Made by a program: the position numbers and the translations under genes
In this document: one piece after another, positions 25,801 through 38,882 of the stretch
Numbering within the stretch: position 1 is the stretch's first letter
How the letters are laid out: every line of letters starts with the position of its first letter
Source: Amphiduros pacificus
Taxonomy: Eukaryota; Annelida; Polychaeta; Phyllodocida; Hesionidae
Reading direction: 5' to 3'
Assembly: GCA_949316495.1 (NCBI GenBank)
Contig: OX439008.1
Location: 42,851,011 to 42,915,010 of the forward strand
Length of the DNA: 64,000 nucleotides
The notes under the pieces: generated by a model
The model's input: only the letters and a program-made list of their open reading frames with translations
Databases searched by the model: none
What the model was told of the DNA's origin: nothing

Positions 25801-28800
25801 GCATTCACCATTAGCTCTCACATAGCATTCTCCACTAGCTCGCACATATCAATCTCCTTTAGATGTCACATATCACTCTCCACTAGTTCTCACATAGCGT
25901 TCTCCATTAGCTCTCACATAGCATTCTCCATTAGTTCTCACATAGCATTCTCCATTAGCTCTCACATAGCATTCTCCATTAGCTTTCACATATCACTCTC
26001 CATTAGCACTCACATATCACTCTCCATTAGCTCTCACATATCACTCTCCATTAGCTCTCACATATCACTCTCCACTAGCTCTCACATAGCATTCTCCATT
26101 AGCTCTCACATAGCATTCTCCATTAGCTCTCACATAGCATTCTCCACTAGTTCTCACATATCACTCTCCACTAGCTCTCATATAGCATTCTCCATTAGCA
26201 CTCACATATCACTCTCCATTAGCTCTCACATAGCGTTCTCCATTAGCTCTCACATATCACTCTCCACTAGTTCTCACATAGCATTCTCCACTAGCTCTCA
26301 CATAGCATTCTCCACTAGCTCTCACATAGCATTCTCCATTAGCTCTCACATAGCATTCTCCATTAGCTTTCACATATCACTCTCCATTAGCACTCACATA
26401 TCACTCTCCATTAGCTCTCACATATCACTCTCCATTAGCTCTCACATAGCGTTCTCCACTAGCTCTCACATAGCATTCTCCATTAGCTCTCACATAGCAT
26501 TCTCCACTAGCTCTCACATAGCATTCTCCATTAGCTCTCACATAGCGTTCTCCATTAGCTCTCACATAGCGTTCTCCACTAGCCCTCACATATCAGTCTC
26601 CATTAGCTCTCACATATCACTCTCCATTAGCTCTCACATATCACTCTCCATTAGCTCTCACATATCACTCTCCATTAGCTCTCACATATCAGTCTCCATT
26701 AGCTCTCACATATCACTCTCCATTAGCTCTCACATATCACTCTCTATTAGCTCTCACATATCACTCTCCATTAGCTCTCACATATCACTCTCCATTAGCC
26801 CTCACATATCACTCTCCATTAGCTGTCACATATCACTCTCCATTAGCTCTCACATATCACTCTCCACTAGCTCTCACATAGCGTTCTCCATTAGCTGTCA
26901 CATAGCGTTCTCCATTAGCTCTCACATATCACTCTCCACTAGTTCTCACATAGCATTCTCCATTAGCTCTCACATAGCATTCTCCATTAGCTCTCACATA
27001 GCGTTCTCCATTAGCTCTCACATAGCACTCTCCATTAGCTCTCACATAGCGTTCTCCATTAGCTCTCATATAGCATTCTCCATTAGCTCTCACATAGCGT
27101 TCTCCATTAGCTCTCATATAGCATTCTCCATTAGCTCTCATATAGCATTCTCCATTAGCTCTCACATAGCGTTCTCCACTAGCTCTCATATAGCGTTCTC
27201 CTCCATTAGCTCTCACATAGCACTCTCCATTAGCTCTCACATATCACTCTCCATTAGCTCTCACATAGCATTCTCCACTAGCTCTCACATAGCATTCTCC
27301 ATTAGCTCTCACATAGCGTTCTGCATTAGCTCTCACATATCACTCTCCACTAGCTCTCACATAGCATTCTGCATTAGCTCTCACATAGCATTCTCCACTA
27401 GCTCTCACAAAGCGTTCTCCATTAGCTCTCACATATCACTCTCCACTAGCTCTCACATAGCGTTCTGCATTAGCTCTCACATATCACTCTCCATTAGCTC
27501 TCACATAGCGTTCTCCATTAGCTCTCATATAGCATTCTCCATTAGCTCTCATATAGCATTCTCCATTAGCTCTCACATAGCGTTCTCCATTAGCTCTCAT
27601 ATAGCATTCTCCATTAGCTCTCACATAGCATTTTCCATTAGCTCTCACATAGCGTTCTCCACTAGCTCTCACAAAGCGTTCTCCATTAGCTCTCACATAT
27701 CACTCTCCACTAGCTCTCACATAGCGTTCTGCATTAGCTCTCACATATCCCTCTCCATTAGCTCTCACATAGCGTTCTCCACTAGCTCTCACATATCACT
27801 CTCCATTAGCTCTCACATATCATTCTCCATTAGCTCTCACATAGCGTTCTGCATTAGCTCTCACATATCACTCTCCATTAGCTCTCACATAGCGTTCTCC
27901 ACTAGCTCTCACATAGCGTTCTGCATTAGCTCTCATATATCACTCTCCACTAGCTCTCACATAGCATTCTGCATTAGCTCTCACATAGCATTCTCCACTA
28001 GCTCTCACATAGCGTTCTCCATTAGCTCTCACATAGCATTCTCCACTAGCTCTCACATAGCGTTCTGCATTAGCTCTCACATATCACTCTCCATTAGCTC
28101 TCACATAGCGTTCTCCACTAGCTCTCATATAGCATTCTCCATTAGCTCTCACATAGGGTTCTCCACTAGCTCTCATATAGCATTCTCCATTAGCTCTCAC
28201 ATAGCGTTCTCCATTAGCTCTCATATAGCATTCTCCATTAGCTCACATATAGCATTCTCCACTAGCTCTCACATAGCGTTCTGCATTAGCTCTCATATAT
28301 CACTCTCCATTAGCTCTCACATAGCGTTCTCCATTAGCTCTCACAAAGCGTTCTGCATTAGCTCTTATATAGCATTCTCCACTAGCTCTCACATAGCATT
28401 CTCCATTAGCTCTCACATAGCGTTCTCCACTAGCTCTCACATAGCGTTCTGCATTAGCTCTCACATATCACTCTCCATTAGCTCTCACATAGCGTTCTCC
28501 ATTAGCTCTCACATAGCGTTCTCCATTAGTTCTCACATATCACTCTCCATTAGATGTCACATATCACTCTCCATTAGCTCTCACATAGCGTTCTCCATTA
28601 GCTCTCATATAGCATTCTCCATTAGCTCTCACATAGCGTTCTCCATTAGCTCTCATATAGCATTCTCCATTAGCTCTCACATAGCGTTCTCCATTAGCTC
28701 TCATATAGCATTCTCCATTAGCTCTCACATAGCGTTCTCCATTAGCTCTCATATAGCATTCTCCATTAGCTCTCATATAGCATTCTCCATTAGCCCTCAC

Positions 28801-29405
28801 ATATCACTCTCCATTAGCTGTCACATATCACTCTCCATTAGCTGTCACATATCACTCTCCATTAGCTCTCACATATCACTCTCCATTAGCTGTCACATAT
28901 CACTCTCCATTAGCTCTCACATAGCGTTCTCCATTAGCTCTCACATAGCGTTCTGCATTAGCTCTCACATAGCATTCTCCACTAGCTGTCACATATCACT
29001 CTCCATTAGCTGTCACATATCACTCTCCATTAGCTCTCACATAGCGTTCTCCATTAGCTCTCACATAGCGTTCTGCATTAGCTCTCACATAGCATTCTCC
29101 ACTACCTCTCACATAGCGTTCTCCATTAGCTCTCACATAGCGTTCTCCATTAGTTCTCACATATCACTCTCCATTAGATGTCACATATCACTCTCCATTA
29201 GCTCTCACATAGCGTTCTCCATTAGCTCTCATATAGCATTCTCCATTAGCTCTCACATAGCGTTCTCCATTAGCTCTCATATAGCATTCTCCATTAGCTC
29301 TCATATAGCATTCCCCATTAGCTCTCACATATCACTCTCCACTAGCTCTCACATAGCACTCTCCATTAGCTCTTACATGTCACTCTCCACTAGCTCTCAG
29401 GTATC
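22805..29405. repeat. Large 24-bp minisatellite, roughly 250 units
   Basis: The unit is of the type TAGCTCTCACATAGCATTCT CCAT, with alternative ATATCACTCT and ATAGCGTTCT middles and occasional 21-bp units in the left kilobase. A non-repeat insertion splits it at 24,870-25,485. Groups of variant units recur as blocks: the same succession is found at about 23,780-23,975, 24,580-24,790 and 25,640-25,850, showing higher-order duplication of several units at a time. Minus-strand open frames (RANGERYV-type octapeptides) stay at or below about 100 codons and are artefacts of the period. Confidence 0.95.
24870..25485 (+). mobile_element. Non-LTR retroposon 3' end inserted in the 24-bp array
   Basis: About 616 bp of unique sequence interrupts the array and ends in TTTGTAAATCGTATTCATTC followed by more ATTC units, the kind of short 3' microsatellite tail seen in the L2/CR1 group of LINEs and their SINEs. 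Array sequence resumes immediately after it, and AGCATTCTCCA flanks both sides, although the array itself would supply that. The short coding-like stretch at the 5' end of the insert is open for only about 30 codons. I infer a 5'-truncated LINE or a LINE-dependent SINE; the family was not confirmed. Confidence 0.6.
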
Positions 29406-30086
29406 AATCTTTATTAGCTCTTATATGCCTTTATACATTCTGGATGTCAGCTCTCACATTTTTAGTACGTCAGCTTTTAAAACGTTTACCCAACTGGTAT
29501 AACCCAACATTTTAGGCGACATCATTCCCATATTTTATTCTATATCAGCTTCCACATTTGACTCAATATTATCCATCAAATTTGACTTTTTATCATGTCT
29601 ACTATGCACAAACATCAACCTTTGATTCTGGATTTATCCTTGTAGAAAAAAGTCTACATCAGTCAATAAGATTTAAGTGGTAACCATGAAGCTGTAATCA
29701 ACCTTGAAACGAAACGGAAGTGAGATAAATTCTACTGGTTTGTTGGCACATAGAAAAGCTTTATTTAAGCAATTGAATCATCATCAAGTGCGGAAGAGCA
29801 CTTTCATGGCAGCTCAGACACCTGATAACTGTACAGCAGGAGTAAGGAAGGACACTTGGAGGGTCACATGATCAAGGAGATGCTTAGGGTAGGGTACGAA
29901 TGCAAATAGGAACAGGTCCTTCAATGGAAACGTCCTCATTCAAAGGCAGTGCGAATATGGTGATTACTCAATAATCAGATAAGGCTTCACAGGTGAATCA
30001 TCATGTGGTTTCCAAACAAAAGTAGTCAGGAACCCTTCAGCTTTCATTCTTTAGTTAAAAATAATAGTTCTACAGAGGATCCTGAT

Positions 30087-30090
<4 letters not shown>

Positions 30091-30140
<50 letters not shown>
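30091..30140. repeat. (AT)n microsatellite
   Basis: Uninterrupted AT dinucleotides, about 25 repeats. Confidence 0.95.
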
Positions 30141-30143
<3 letters not shown>

Positions 30144-31640
30144 CATGCTATGTTTTGTATAATGATACTTAAATATCAGATTTCAAAGTGAAACAGTCGT
30201 ACATATAATCATGTAACCAGTGTTTCAATGAAATCAGAATTTACTGCAACACAATACACTTTGCCAATATTAAGACATCATTGAGCTCTGATCTGGAAGA
30301 AAAGATGTTTAGCCGCGAAGAACGGCTGCTAGCAAAATATCATCATGGAAATCAACAAACGGAACGGAATTAAATCGCTTTTCTGGAATGAAAAATTCAG
30401 AAAGTATCAGTCCAAGGCGATATTTTTTTTTTACTACTCTAATATCACGTGATAATTAATAAACATCACTGATAAGAGCCATTTGGGTAATAGAATATTT
30501 GTTTTGATATATTAATGTGTAAAATGATAAGGAAGTGGATTTAGGGTCATCTCCTCACAGCAGGCTGTTTGTGATGATTTGCAGCTGGAGTTATCCTGCT
30601 TGAATGCATCCAGACATCAACATCTGATGATTCCTAGATCCACAAAGAATTGACTAAAATGAAGATGCATTATTCTGGAAAACGTAAAAAACACCAAAGA
30701 AACATGATTAAGGTATGTGAAAGATTCCATCCATTATAGTTAGGCTACTTTCTAGTATGTTATGACCAAGTGATAGACAGGTCATCGTAGAAATCAAGTT
30801 TGTTTGACATGCAAACATAAAACTAAAGGATTTTTAGGATGGGAATTTATCGACTTGCAAAGAATCATGGGATGGGTACTGCGCCCAGGTTTCTACTTCC
30901 TGTCAATGTTATTCATAAAACCTGGCTTGTAAATAAGCTGACACAGACACGTGAAGTGCGTCTCCACACACATTCATCATTTGTAAACAAGATGTCAGTG
31001 AATACTGGTTCCTGTCAGCAAAATGGATTCAAGCAAGAATCCTTGAAGCGTTCTATGGATTAACGCTTTTAAGCCTCTCCATTGAAGATCTAGAAGATTT
31101 GCAATGGCTACCTCGTTTAGAAATAAAACAATCAAGGTCATGACTGGAATTTAATTAGGCTACTCTATCATTATAAATTGTATCCCACATCAAGAAAGGA
31201 ATATATTTTTTATAAGAACAGACTGGAGCTGTCTCAGGATTTACATATTTTCACAATAGAAAGTTAAAGGTACAAAAGACACCGTTCTTATGTCACAGGT
31301 CCGTTTTGGCATGATACATCACTTCACAAAAGCATTTTACGAACTTGTAAAGCTTATTGCTGGAAAATGTCTCTCTATTTGAAAGATCATCGATCACAGT
31401 TAGTCCGGAAACGAGGAGTATTTTGCTGGTTAGAGAAGGCAATGCCCTGTGCAAGGTCCAAAGTGACATTTTGAGCAAGCAGTGCGAGGTCTCGTGCAGG
31501 TCTCGCGAAGGTCACAACGTGGTTATGATATCTTTGATTCCACTTGCAATTTTCAATTCGTTTTTCAGGACGTTCATCGTGGAATATAAATCTTATTGCA
31601 AAGATTCTGTAAAAGACAAAGTAAATTTTTTAATCATTTT

Positions 31641-31800
31641 CGTTATGCATAACGTAGCTTCTGTAATGAGGGGGAGAAATTATCTGTCATTCTGTCTGTC
31701 CGTCAACTTTGACCTTCTGCGCTGAAACTACTGGTCTGAAGTATTAGCTATTAATAGAACGATGTTATATTTTCAAGGGACCAATACTATCTGTATGATT
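31641..31800. repeat. Dispersed repeat, copy 1
   Basis: The segment around CTGTCATTCTGTCTGTCCGT and CTGAAACTACTGG is repeated in diverged form at 42,661-42,800. A further match (AAAGCACTGATCAGCAGAGC here at about 32,040; AAAGCAGCGATCAGC at about 42,837) continues the similarity after a longer gap in this copy. No coding capacity; the family is not identified. Confidence 0.6.
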
Positions 31801-34800
31801 TAAAAAAAGAATCTAATATATAATAGATATCACTGAGTTGTCAGTGAGACTCTCATTTTGAATAATGTGACAAATACGAGCCAATGAGAATTGAGATAAC
31901 AAGTTGGGCCTAATTCAATTTGTAACATGCATTATGAATGACCTAATTTATCATCTGCTTATCACTGCTCTTGGAAAGGATTTAAATAATCTTTTGTGGA
32001 GCCATTTGCATGCAGACAATGTTCACAAACGTTATGAAAAAGCACTGATCAGCAGAGCTCTAGCCCATTGACCTATGTATAACATTTACACTCGATCTTT
32101 TGCATAAATCAACATATAATCTATTATTTGAATAGTGAAGGAAACATCAGATTGTGTGGAGAGACGATTGTATGTCTGTGTAAAGCCATCGCACAATCGA
32201 ATCATTCAAACAATTATATTACAATAAGGCATTCTATGTGTAAAGTTGGTATGTAGGTCGAAGGGTAAACAAGATAAGAATTTGACAGGTCATTTTTCAG
32301 CCGTTGAGGGCATTGGGTCACTATGTGATACAGCCATGCAGGATAAAGTTATCATATTTACCTCCTGTACGTTGGAGAGTTTGAACATATATATATTTGT
32401 CAAATCAAACGATGATGATCAGTGAGAATTTCAAAAATATTTCAGTTTGATTTACATGTTTTTACTTAATCATACCAGGTGCCAATTTAATGTTTATCCT
32501 AGAATATTTAAACACAAATGTGCTCTGAAAAAAGGGGGGGCTCTAGTTCCCAAAAGCCCCCCTAGCCACAGACCCCCGGGGGGCTTCGGCCCCCAAAGCC
32601 TCCACCTGGATCCCCCACTGCATATTGAAGAAAAAAAGCATATGATTTGTGAACTCAACAATTTAACCATTTGATCACCAACGATCGCACATGTGCATCG
32701 GACTGTTCTTGTGCTGGTACTTGGAACTTTCTTTTCTTTTCCAAAAATATAGCAGACCGACGAAAAGAAACAAACAAATTTTCCATGGCCTAATGCAAGG
32801 TTTTATGTTCACTCATACACGTTGCTGAAATCTTGAGATCAAAGCTACAGAAATCATTTGACAAGCGCACAGTGTATGACCGTGAGCAAAAAATATTTTC
32901 ATAATCTACTCTTTACATTTTAGGCCCTTTAGATATGATTTTCATGCATTTGTCCACCAACTTTCAGCACCATGTTTTCAGTGCTTTCACAGCTTGGCTA
33001 CAGCTATCACAAATGATTTTGCCGCTTATACAATACGTCCGAATGCGCTACCGCTAGGCCCCAATTCTGCTTTTTAATCTCCCACGTTGGTTACACACCA
33101 AAGACTATTCTTCTTCTCAAAGTTTTCTTAACACGTCATGGTTGCAGTATTGTGACGCAAGTACCCAACTGAGAAAACTGGCCGTTGAGAAAATCTCTAT
33201 TCCTGACATCATTGTTGAACTAAACGCATATATTCCACCCGTGCATTGCAAGCAATTTTTATAATATTTTAAATAAAAGTATATGCATTATGAATGTTAG
33301 TTGCGGAAATTTGTTTGCTTGACACAAATGTTTTTCAATGCGATTAACACAAAGCATTATTTTCTCATTGCCTAACTTTTTAGTCTAGTTTTGATTTAGA
33401 TATTAAAAAATATTTAACTCTCAATATTAAATTTCGTAATTCTGATAGAGTTGAAGCAGTGCATATGTTCATTCATATTGTACAGCACGAAGCTGGTTCT
33501 ACATAATCAAGCAAATAATCTACTAAGATTGAGTGAGTGGACAAACAAAACAGACACTAAGACAGAACGTTTTATCATGTTAAAAAAATGGCCTCGGGGT
33601 CCCGAGACAGCTACAACGAGACTGCTCTGTGTGAGGTTCACTAACAAAATACACAGAACCCCAAAGATAAAAGTTGCCGAAATGAAAGAAATGTGGAGAG
33701 GATATTGACAAGAAGGCTAACAGATTCTGTTGCATCCATCATGTCCGACAAGCCGCAAAGCATCCTGGGTATGGGTACATTGTTGACCTCATGACGTCAC
33801 CTGACAAGCGCCACCTACTGGCTTGCGGATGTTGAAATCTGAAGCTTTTTGGCCGTGGGGGCTGTAAGATCTTTTGACCACAACTCTGATGCGCACAGCT
33901 AGAGTTTAGATCAGCAGAAGGAAGCTGAGATTAAAACACATATCAACCTGCCCTTGATTTATGTACCCTCAAAATGTGTGAAAGTCATCTAACTCAATAA
34001 TCTGTTCTCAACAAAATGTGTACACTTCTCTTGCAAAAAACTGTTCAGTGATAAACATAAAAGAGTAAATAATACCTAATAAGTAAATAAAAATAAATGT
34101 TTTGTGATGACGAAATTACAAAAGTAGCCAATTAGGTAAAACAATATTAAAAGTATTTACCATTGCCAATTAATAATAGAAAGGTCATAAGGTACATTTT
34201 AACGAGTCCTTGGACATTTAAAGTTTGCAGTAAAAAGATACTCAAATTATGTTTTTCTCGCTATTTTGATATTTTACTCCTTACAATTTTCAATCTCTAT
34301 AAAGGCACCTCTCAAATTTCTAACATTTATGTATCTTCAACTCAGCTAATGGGACCAGGAATCCAATTCCTATATTTAGATCTTTTGGGCTGGAGTTTTA
34401 TTATGCTTGTCCTTGGAGCAAGCAATAAGTAGGAAATTCAAGAGAGCTAATACTTGGCATTTCATTGGTAGTAATGCCAGTCGTTCAATCTTCTCACAGC
34501 CTCTTCGACCTGATATGACCATTGTTGCTGAAATGGTCGTAAAAACACCATTTCACAATTTTTCACAATTTTTCACTCACTATCTCTGCTGTCATTGCCC
34601 TATATTATATACCAAAGTATCACCTAACAGTGAAATTACGATAAACTAACCAATCAGTACAAAGCAAAATCTGTATGAATAGTCATTTGTTCTTTCAACA
34701 ATCATTGCACATCCTGATTTTTATGAATAGTCCAGACTTGCGGCCGATCCTAAACGCAGCTATTTGCCTTTGACTACAGGGACTAATATGAGAGAGAAGT

Positions 34801-35039
34801 CCTGTTTAATAGAGGGTACAGAGTTAATAATTCAGCATATAAATTATTGATTGACATAGAGTAAGAAATAAATGTGAGATTTTAGCTTTAATAAGTTTTA
34901 TTATGTTAATATTTGGATAATTATATTCTTTTCCCATTTGATAGTTTCATCATATTTGCCAAATGACAGCCTTGACGAGATTTGCATTCTTGAATGCACA
35001 ATTTCCTTGTTTCATAGTGGAGGAATAAAACTATTTATT

Positions 35040-36445
35040 CAATAAATGGAGGAGAAGAGCTATTGATTCAAGATGGAGGAGCAGAGCTATTGATTCAAGA
35101 TGGAGGAATATAGCTATTGATTCAAGATGGAGGAGAAGAACTATTGGTTCAATAGATGGAGGATCAGAAATATTGATTCAAGATGGAGGAGCAGAGCTAT
35201 TGATTCAAGATGGAGGAACAGAACTATTGATTCAAGATGGAGGAACAGAACTATTAATTCAAGATGGAGGAGCAGAACTATTGATTCAAGATGGAGGAAC
35301 AGAACTATTGATTCAAGATGGAGGAGCAGAACTATTGATTCAAGATGGAGGAGAAGAGCTATTGATTCAAGATGGAGGAATAGAACTATTGATTGAAGAT
35401 GGAGGAATAGAGCTATTAATTCAAGATGGAGGAGCAGAACTATTGATTCAAGATGGAGGAGCAGAGCTATTGATTAAAGATGAAGGAGCAGAGCTATTGA
35501 TTAAAGATGGAGGAGCAGAACTATTGATTCAAGATGGAGGAGCAGAGCTATTGATTCAAATTGGAGGAACAGAACTATTAATTCAAGATGGAGGATCAGA
35601 ACTATTGATTCAAGATGGAGGAACAGAACTATTGATTCAAGATGGAGGAGCAGAGCTATTGATTCAAGATGGAGGAACAGAACTATTGATTCAAATTGGA
35701 GGAGCAGAACTATTAATTCAAGATGGAGGATCAGAACTATTGATTCAAGATGGAGGAACAGAACTATTGATTCAAGATGGAGGAGCAGAGCTATTGATTC
35801 AAGATGGAGGAACAGAACTATTGATTCAAGATGGAGGAACAGAACTATTGATTCAAGATGGAGGAACAGACCTATTGATTCAAGATGGAGGAACAGAACT
35901 ATTGATTCAAGATGGAGGAACAGAACTATTGATTCAAATTGGAGGAACAGAACTATTAATTCAAGATGGAGGATCAGAACTATTGATTCAAGATGGAGGA
36001 ACAGAACTATTGATTCAAGATGGAGGAACAGAAATATTGATTCAAGATGGAGGAGCAGAGCTATTGATTCAAGATGGAGGAACAGAACTATTGATTCAAA
36101 TTGGAGGAGCAGAACTATTAATTCAAGATGGAGGATCAGAACTATTGATTAAAGATGGAGGAACAGAACTATTGATTCAAGATGGAGGAGCAGAGCTATT
36201 GATTCAAGATGGAGGAACAGAACTATTGATTCAAGATGGAGGAACAGAACTATTGATTCAAGATGGAGGAACAGAACTTTTGATTCAAGATGGAGGAACA
36301 GAACTATTGATTCAAGATGGAGGAACAGAACTATTGATTCAAGATGGAGGAACAGAACTATTGATTCAAATTGGAGGAGCAGAACTATTGATTCAAGATG
36401 GAGGAACAGAACTATTGATTCAAGATGGAGGATCAGAAATATTGT
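35040..36445. repeat. Minisatellite, 27-bp unit, about 52 copies
   Basis: Units of the type CTATTGATTCAAGATGGAGG AACAGAA. The 27-bp period leaves a frame of about 460 codons open (LLIQDGGTE repeated) from 35,173 to 36,555, and other frames are partly open as well. The same frame contains a stop in an early unit near 35,110. Unit differences fall on first and third codon positions alike. There is no initiator context or splice signal, so I treat it as non-coding. Confidence 0.9.
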
Positions 36446-37150
36446 TGAAGTGCCACCTTTTACACAAACAAACACAATTCAATGAAAAAATTGACATTCT
36501 GTACTCAAATCATTCAGACCTGTACGATGCTAATGTATTTTTTTTTCATTGTTAAACCGAGATCCTTCACAAGTTAAAAAAAACACACACACAGATAGAC
36601 ACACACCCACAAACCGGATTTCCAAATAAAAAATATGGAGTGACCTAGCTTGCGCTCTTAAATCGCAATCAACTTCAATCAAATACGGGAGAGCGTCGAT
36701 GATTCAACACACTGTGGGATATGCAGCCAGGAATATGCAGAAAGTACACACAGGATTTGGGGGTAGCTTGTGGCAATGCATTTCTGGGGCCATCAGATTT
36801 GACCTTGGTGCTATCTCTTCTTCTTCATTGCTGTGTGTTTGATTTCATTGTTTCTCACAGAGCACGGGGGCTGTCTTTGATGTGAAAGCTGTCGGTGTAT
36901 TTGGTTACAAATAAACAGCTGTTTACCTTTTCTTTTTTCGTTTTTGTTTTTCATTCTTATGCATAGGAAAATTGTTTTTATTTTGGCTCTCACTCCTATA
37001 ATGTTACTATAAAAACGACTCCCTCTGATCCGTATAGCGATAAAGTGATTATTGAGTTACACGATACTTATACTTTTACCACATGTAAAAATTATATATT
37101 TGTTTGGACTAATCTAATATTATTCTAAAACACTCAGATATTAAGAAGTC

Positions 37151-37367
37151 TCTGCGGCGCAAGTTTATTTCCACCAGCTTATTTCCTCCTCTGTAGTGAT
37201 CCAAAGGCCATGGGTTCGATTCCAGGCCTTGTCGGCATTTATTGTAATGTGACAGATGTGCTCATTTTTATGAAATAAAACTGCCTTTATTTACAATAAA
37301 ATTACCAATCAATTCATGTCCTAAGAATGGAACTGTAGCAATTCAAAATTTACTGATAATTTGCATT
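37151..37367 (+). mobile_element. Second SINE type: tRNA-like head plus different tail
   Basis: A degenerate tRNA-like head with a B box (GGGTTCGATTCC at about 37,212) precedes a tail unlike that of copies A-C. The tail (TATTGTAATGTGAC, later TTTACAATAAAATTACCAAT) recurs without a head at 41,831-41,951, showing that the tail is a mobile unit. I infer a second SINE family sharing the tRNA head. Confidence 0.55.
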
Positions 37368-37382
37368 GTCCAGTTTCCCCGT

Positions 37383-37407
37383 GGGGGGGGGGGGGGGGGG
37401 GGGGGGG
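37383..37407. repeat. Poly-G run of 25
   Basis: Uninterrupted G tract, followed at about 37,489-37,560 by two copies of a 32-bp repeat beginning GGTACCCTGATTTAGGACTA. G-runs of this length are prone to assembly and length error. Confidence 0.9.
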
Positions 37408-37920
37408 TACTCTCATGATTTTAACCCGCGGAGGCTGCGATGGAACTGAAAACCCCAGAGCCTGTTTAAGGGAAATATTCTATCATTATTGGTACCCTGA
37501 TTTAGGACTAGCTCAAATTTGGTACCCTGATTTAGGACTAGCTGAATTTTTGATACCCTCATATAGGGATGATGCAGAAGGAGGAGATTTGGAAAAGGGG
37601 ATTGTGATTCCTGTTTTAGGGAGACATTTGAAAAACAGTACCCTGTTTTAGGGAAAATGATAAAATATCTTAACCCGTCTCAGGCAAAATGAGACGGGTT
37701 ATCCGGTGTTTGTATATTTACACTCTTTGATATTGTATTATTGATACATAATACATGTACACACAAATGTGGACATCCCTTAACTAAAAATAGGCTGTGT
37801 AAAAATAGGCTTTCAGAACCTGCTGAGACTGAGTCTCTCGTATCCCAGTCCGGTGTAACATTAACTTCCTTGTGTTGCAAGGTACCCTCTTCAGTGTCTG
37901 ACAAGTCCTGAGTGAGTTCA

Positions 37921-37943
37921 GGCCACGGGCCGTGGCACAGTTG
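37921..37943 (+). mobile_element. Detached 5' head of SINE copy C
   Basis: These bases (GGCCACGGGCCGTGGCACAG and TTG) match the first bases of SINE copies A and B, then stop inside the A box. The rest of the same SINE resumes near 38,594, so about 650 bp of other elements separates the two parts. Confidence 0.7.
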
Positions 37944-38225
37944 TTATACCTCAGTGATGCGCGTATTGATGCGATTTCGAATGAATACGAGCATGCCGAT
38001 TATTTGTAAAGTATTGATTAGCCATATTTAGACTGGTTCCCCATCGAGTGTCAAGAACATCGTGTATATACACAGATGGCGGCAACCAGTCTATGGCTGT
38101 ACGCGCCATTTTCGGGTCACGTGACGGGGTCAAATGAGGTGCGCTTTGTTTACAAATGTTTGTAACGATAAATATCTTGTTTCATGTATCATTTTTTAAA
38201 AATACAGTAGTTGTCTGAGGTATAA
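37944..38225. mobile_element. MITE-like element with 11-bp terminal inverted repeats
   Basis: TTATACCTCAG at 37,944-37,954 is perfectly inverted as CTGAGGTATAA at 38,215-38,225. There is no coding sequence. The outermost bases allow a TA or TAA/TTA target duplication, as in Tc1-mariner or PIF/Harbinger derivatives, but the superfamily is undecided. Confidence 0.55.
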
Positions 38226-38255
38226 AAACAAAACATACACTCGTCGGTCAGCTGT

Positions 38256-38341
38256 GTGAGCGGATTCAGTTCGTTGGTGATGGCGGACGGATACCCTTCG
38301 CCTTCGGCTCAGGGTATCACCAACTCACTGAATCCGCTCAC
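38256..38341. repeat. Long imperfect hairpin
   Basis: GTGAGCGGATTCAGT (38,256-38,270) pairs perfectly with ACTGAATCCGCTCAC (38,327-38,341), and GTTGGTGAT (38,273-38,281) with ATCACCAAC (38,316-38,324). The loop is GC-rich and itself contains CTTCGCCTTCGGCTC. It lies between the two inverted-repeat elements. Confidence 0.75.
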
Positions 38342-38384
38342 CCAGCTTCCCGACTCGGTATGTTTTGTTATAGTAAGAGCACTA

Positions 38385-38593
38385 CGCCACCTAACGGCGG
38401 TTTGTTACGAGATTTGGTTGTCATTGTTAGGACGCCATTTTGTTGTACTTTCACGTGTTGTTTTGTCACACTAATAAATTGATGATAATTGAAGAACTGT
38501 GGATCTCTTCTCTGTTGACGTGGTGGCAGCGGTACAGCACATCTACGCCTCCAGAAGAATATCAATATCGTAACAAACCGCCGTTAGGTGGCG
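38385..38593. mobile_element. Small element with 26-bp perfect inverted ends
   Basis: The 26 bases at 38,385-38,410 (starting CGCCACCTAACGGCGG) are perfectly inverted at 38,568-38,593. The interior of about 157 bp has no open frame of note. The perfect ends indicate a relatively recent element or fold-back. Its family is not recognised. Confidence 0.65.
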
Positions 38594-38882
38594 CTAGCTT
38601 ATTAGCACATGTTTCTCTGTGGTGATCCAATGGTTGTGGGTTCGATCCCTGGCTGTGCCGAGATTGAAATCATGATACAATTTCACACATGAGCTGAAAC
38701 CTGTGTCAAAGGGTTAATCTGTTGTCCTTGTAAATCTGTGACTGGGTGGGTTGTCATGTCAAGGACCTGTGACATGACAATTCAGTGAGGCAGCACTATA
38801 TCTGCTACAAGTAGGTCTCATCATGAAATGACTGAAATAATGTTGAACGTGATGTAAAACCTCAAACAAACAAACAAACAAA
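38594..38882 (+). mobile_element. SINE copy C, body and tail
   Basis: Continues SINE family A-C from just after the A box: CTCTGTGGTGATCCAATGG, then B box GGGTTCGATCCC, the shared body, GATGTAAAAC, and an (AAAC)n tail. Its head lies at 37,921-37,943. Confidence 0.8.

Larger units (their letters stand above)
29410..35040. other. No gene seen; small repeats and a dispersed-repeat copy
   Basis: Contains an (AT)n tract at about 30,091-30,140, one copy of a dispersed repeat at 31,641-31,800, and a GC-rich segment at about 32,535-32,620 with the string CCTGGATCCCCCACTGC, like the end of a DNA transposon. The longer open frames (30,839-31,063; 31,357-31,725; 33,451-33,708) have no domain, signal peptide or repeat that I can recognise. 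Confidence 0.55.

Noticed and set aside
23783-28800. Minus-strand RANGERYV repeat proteins
   Set aside because: Products of the 24-bp period, all short and without unique sequence.
35173-36555. 460-codon open frame (LLIQDGGTE repeats) as a gene
   Set aside because: The 27-bp unit keeps frames open by construction; an earlier unit has a stop in the same frame, unit changes show no silent bias, and no exon or start features exist.
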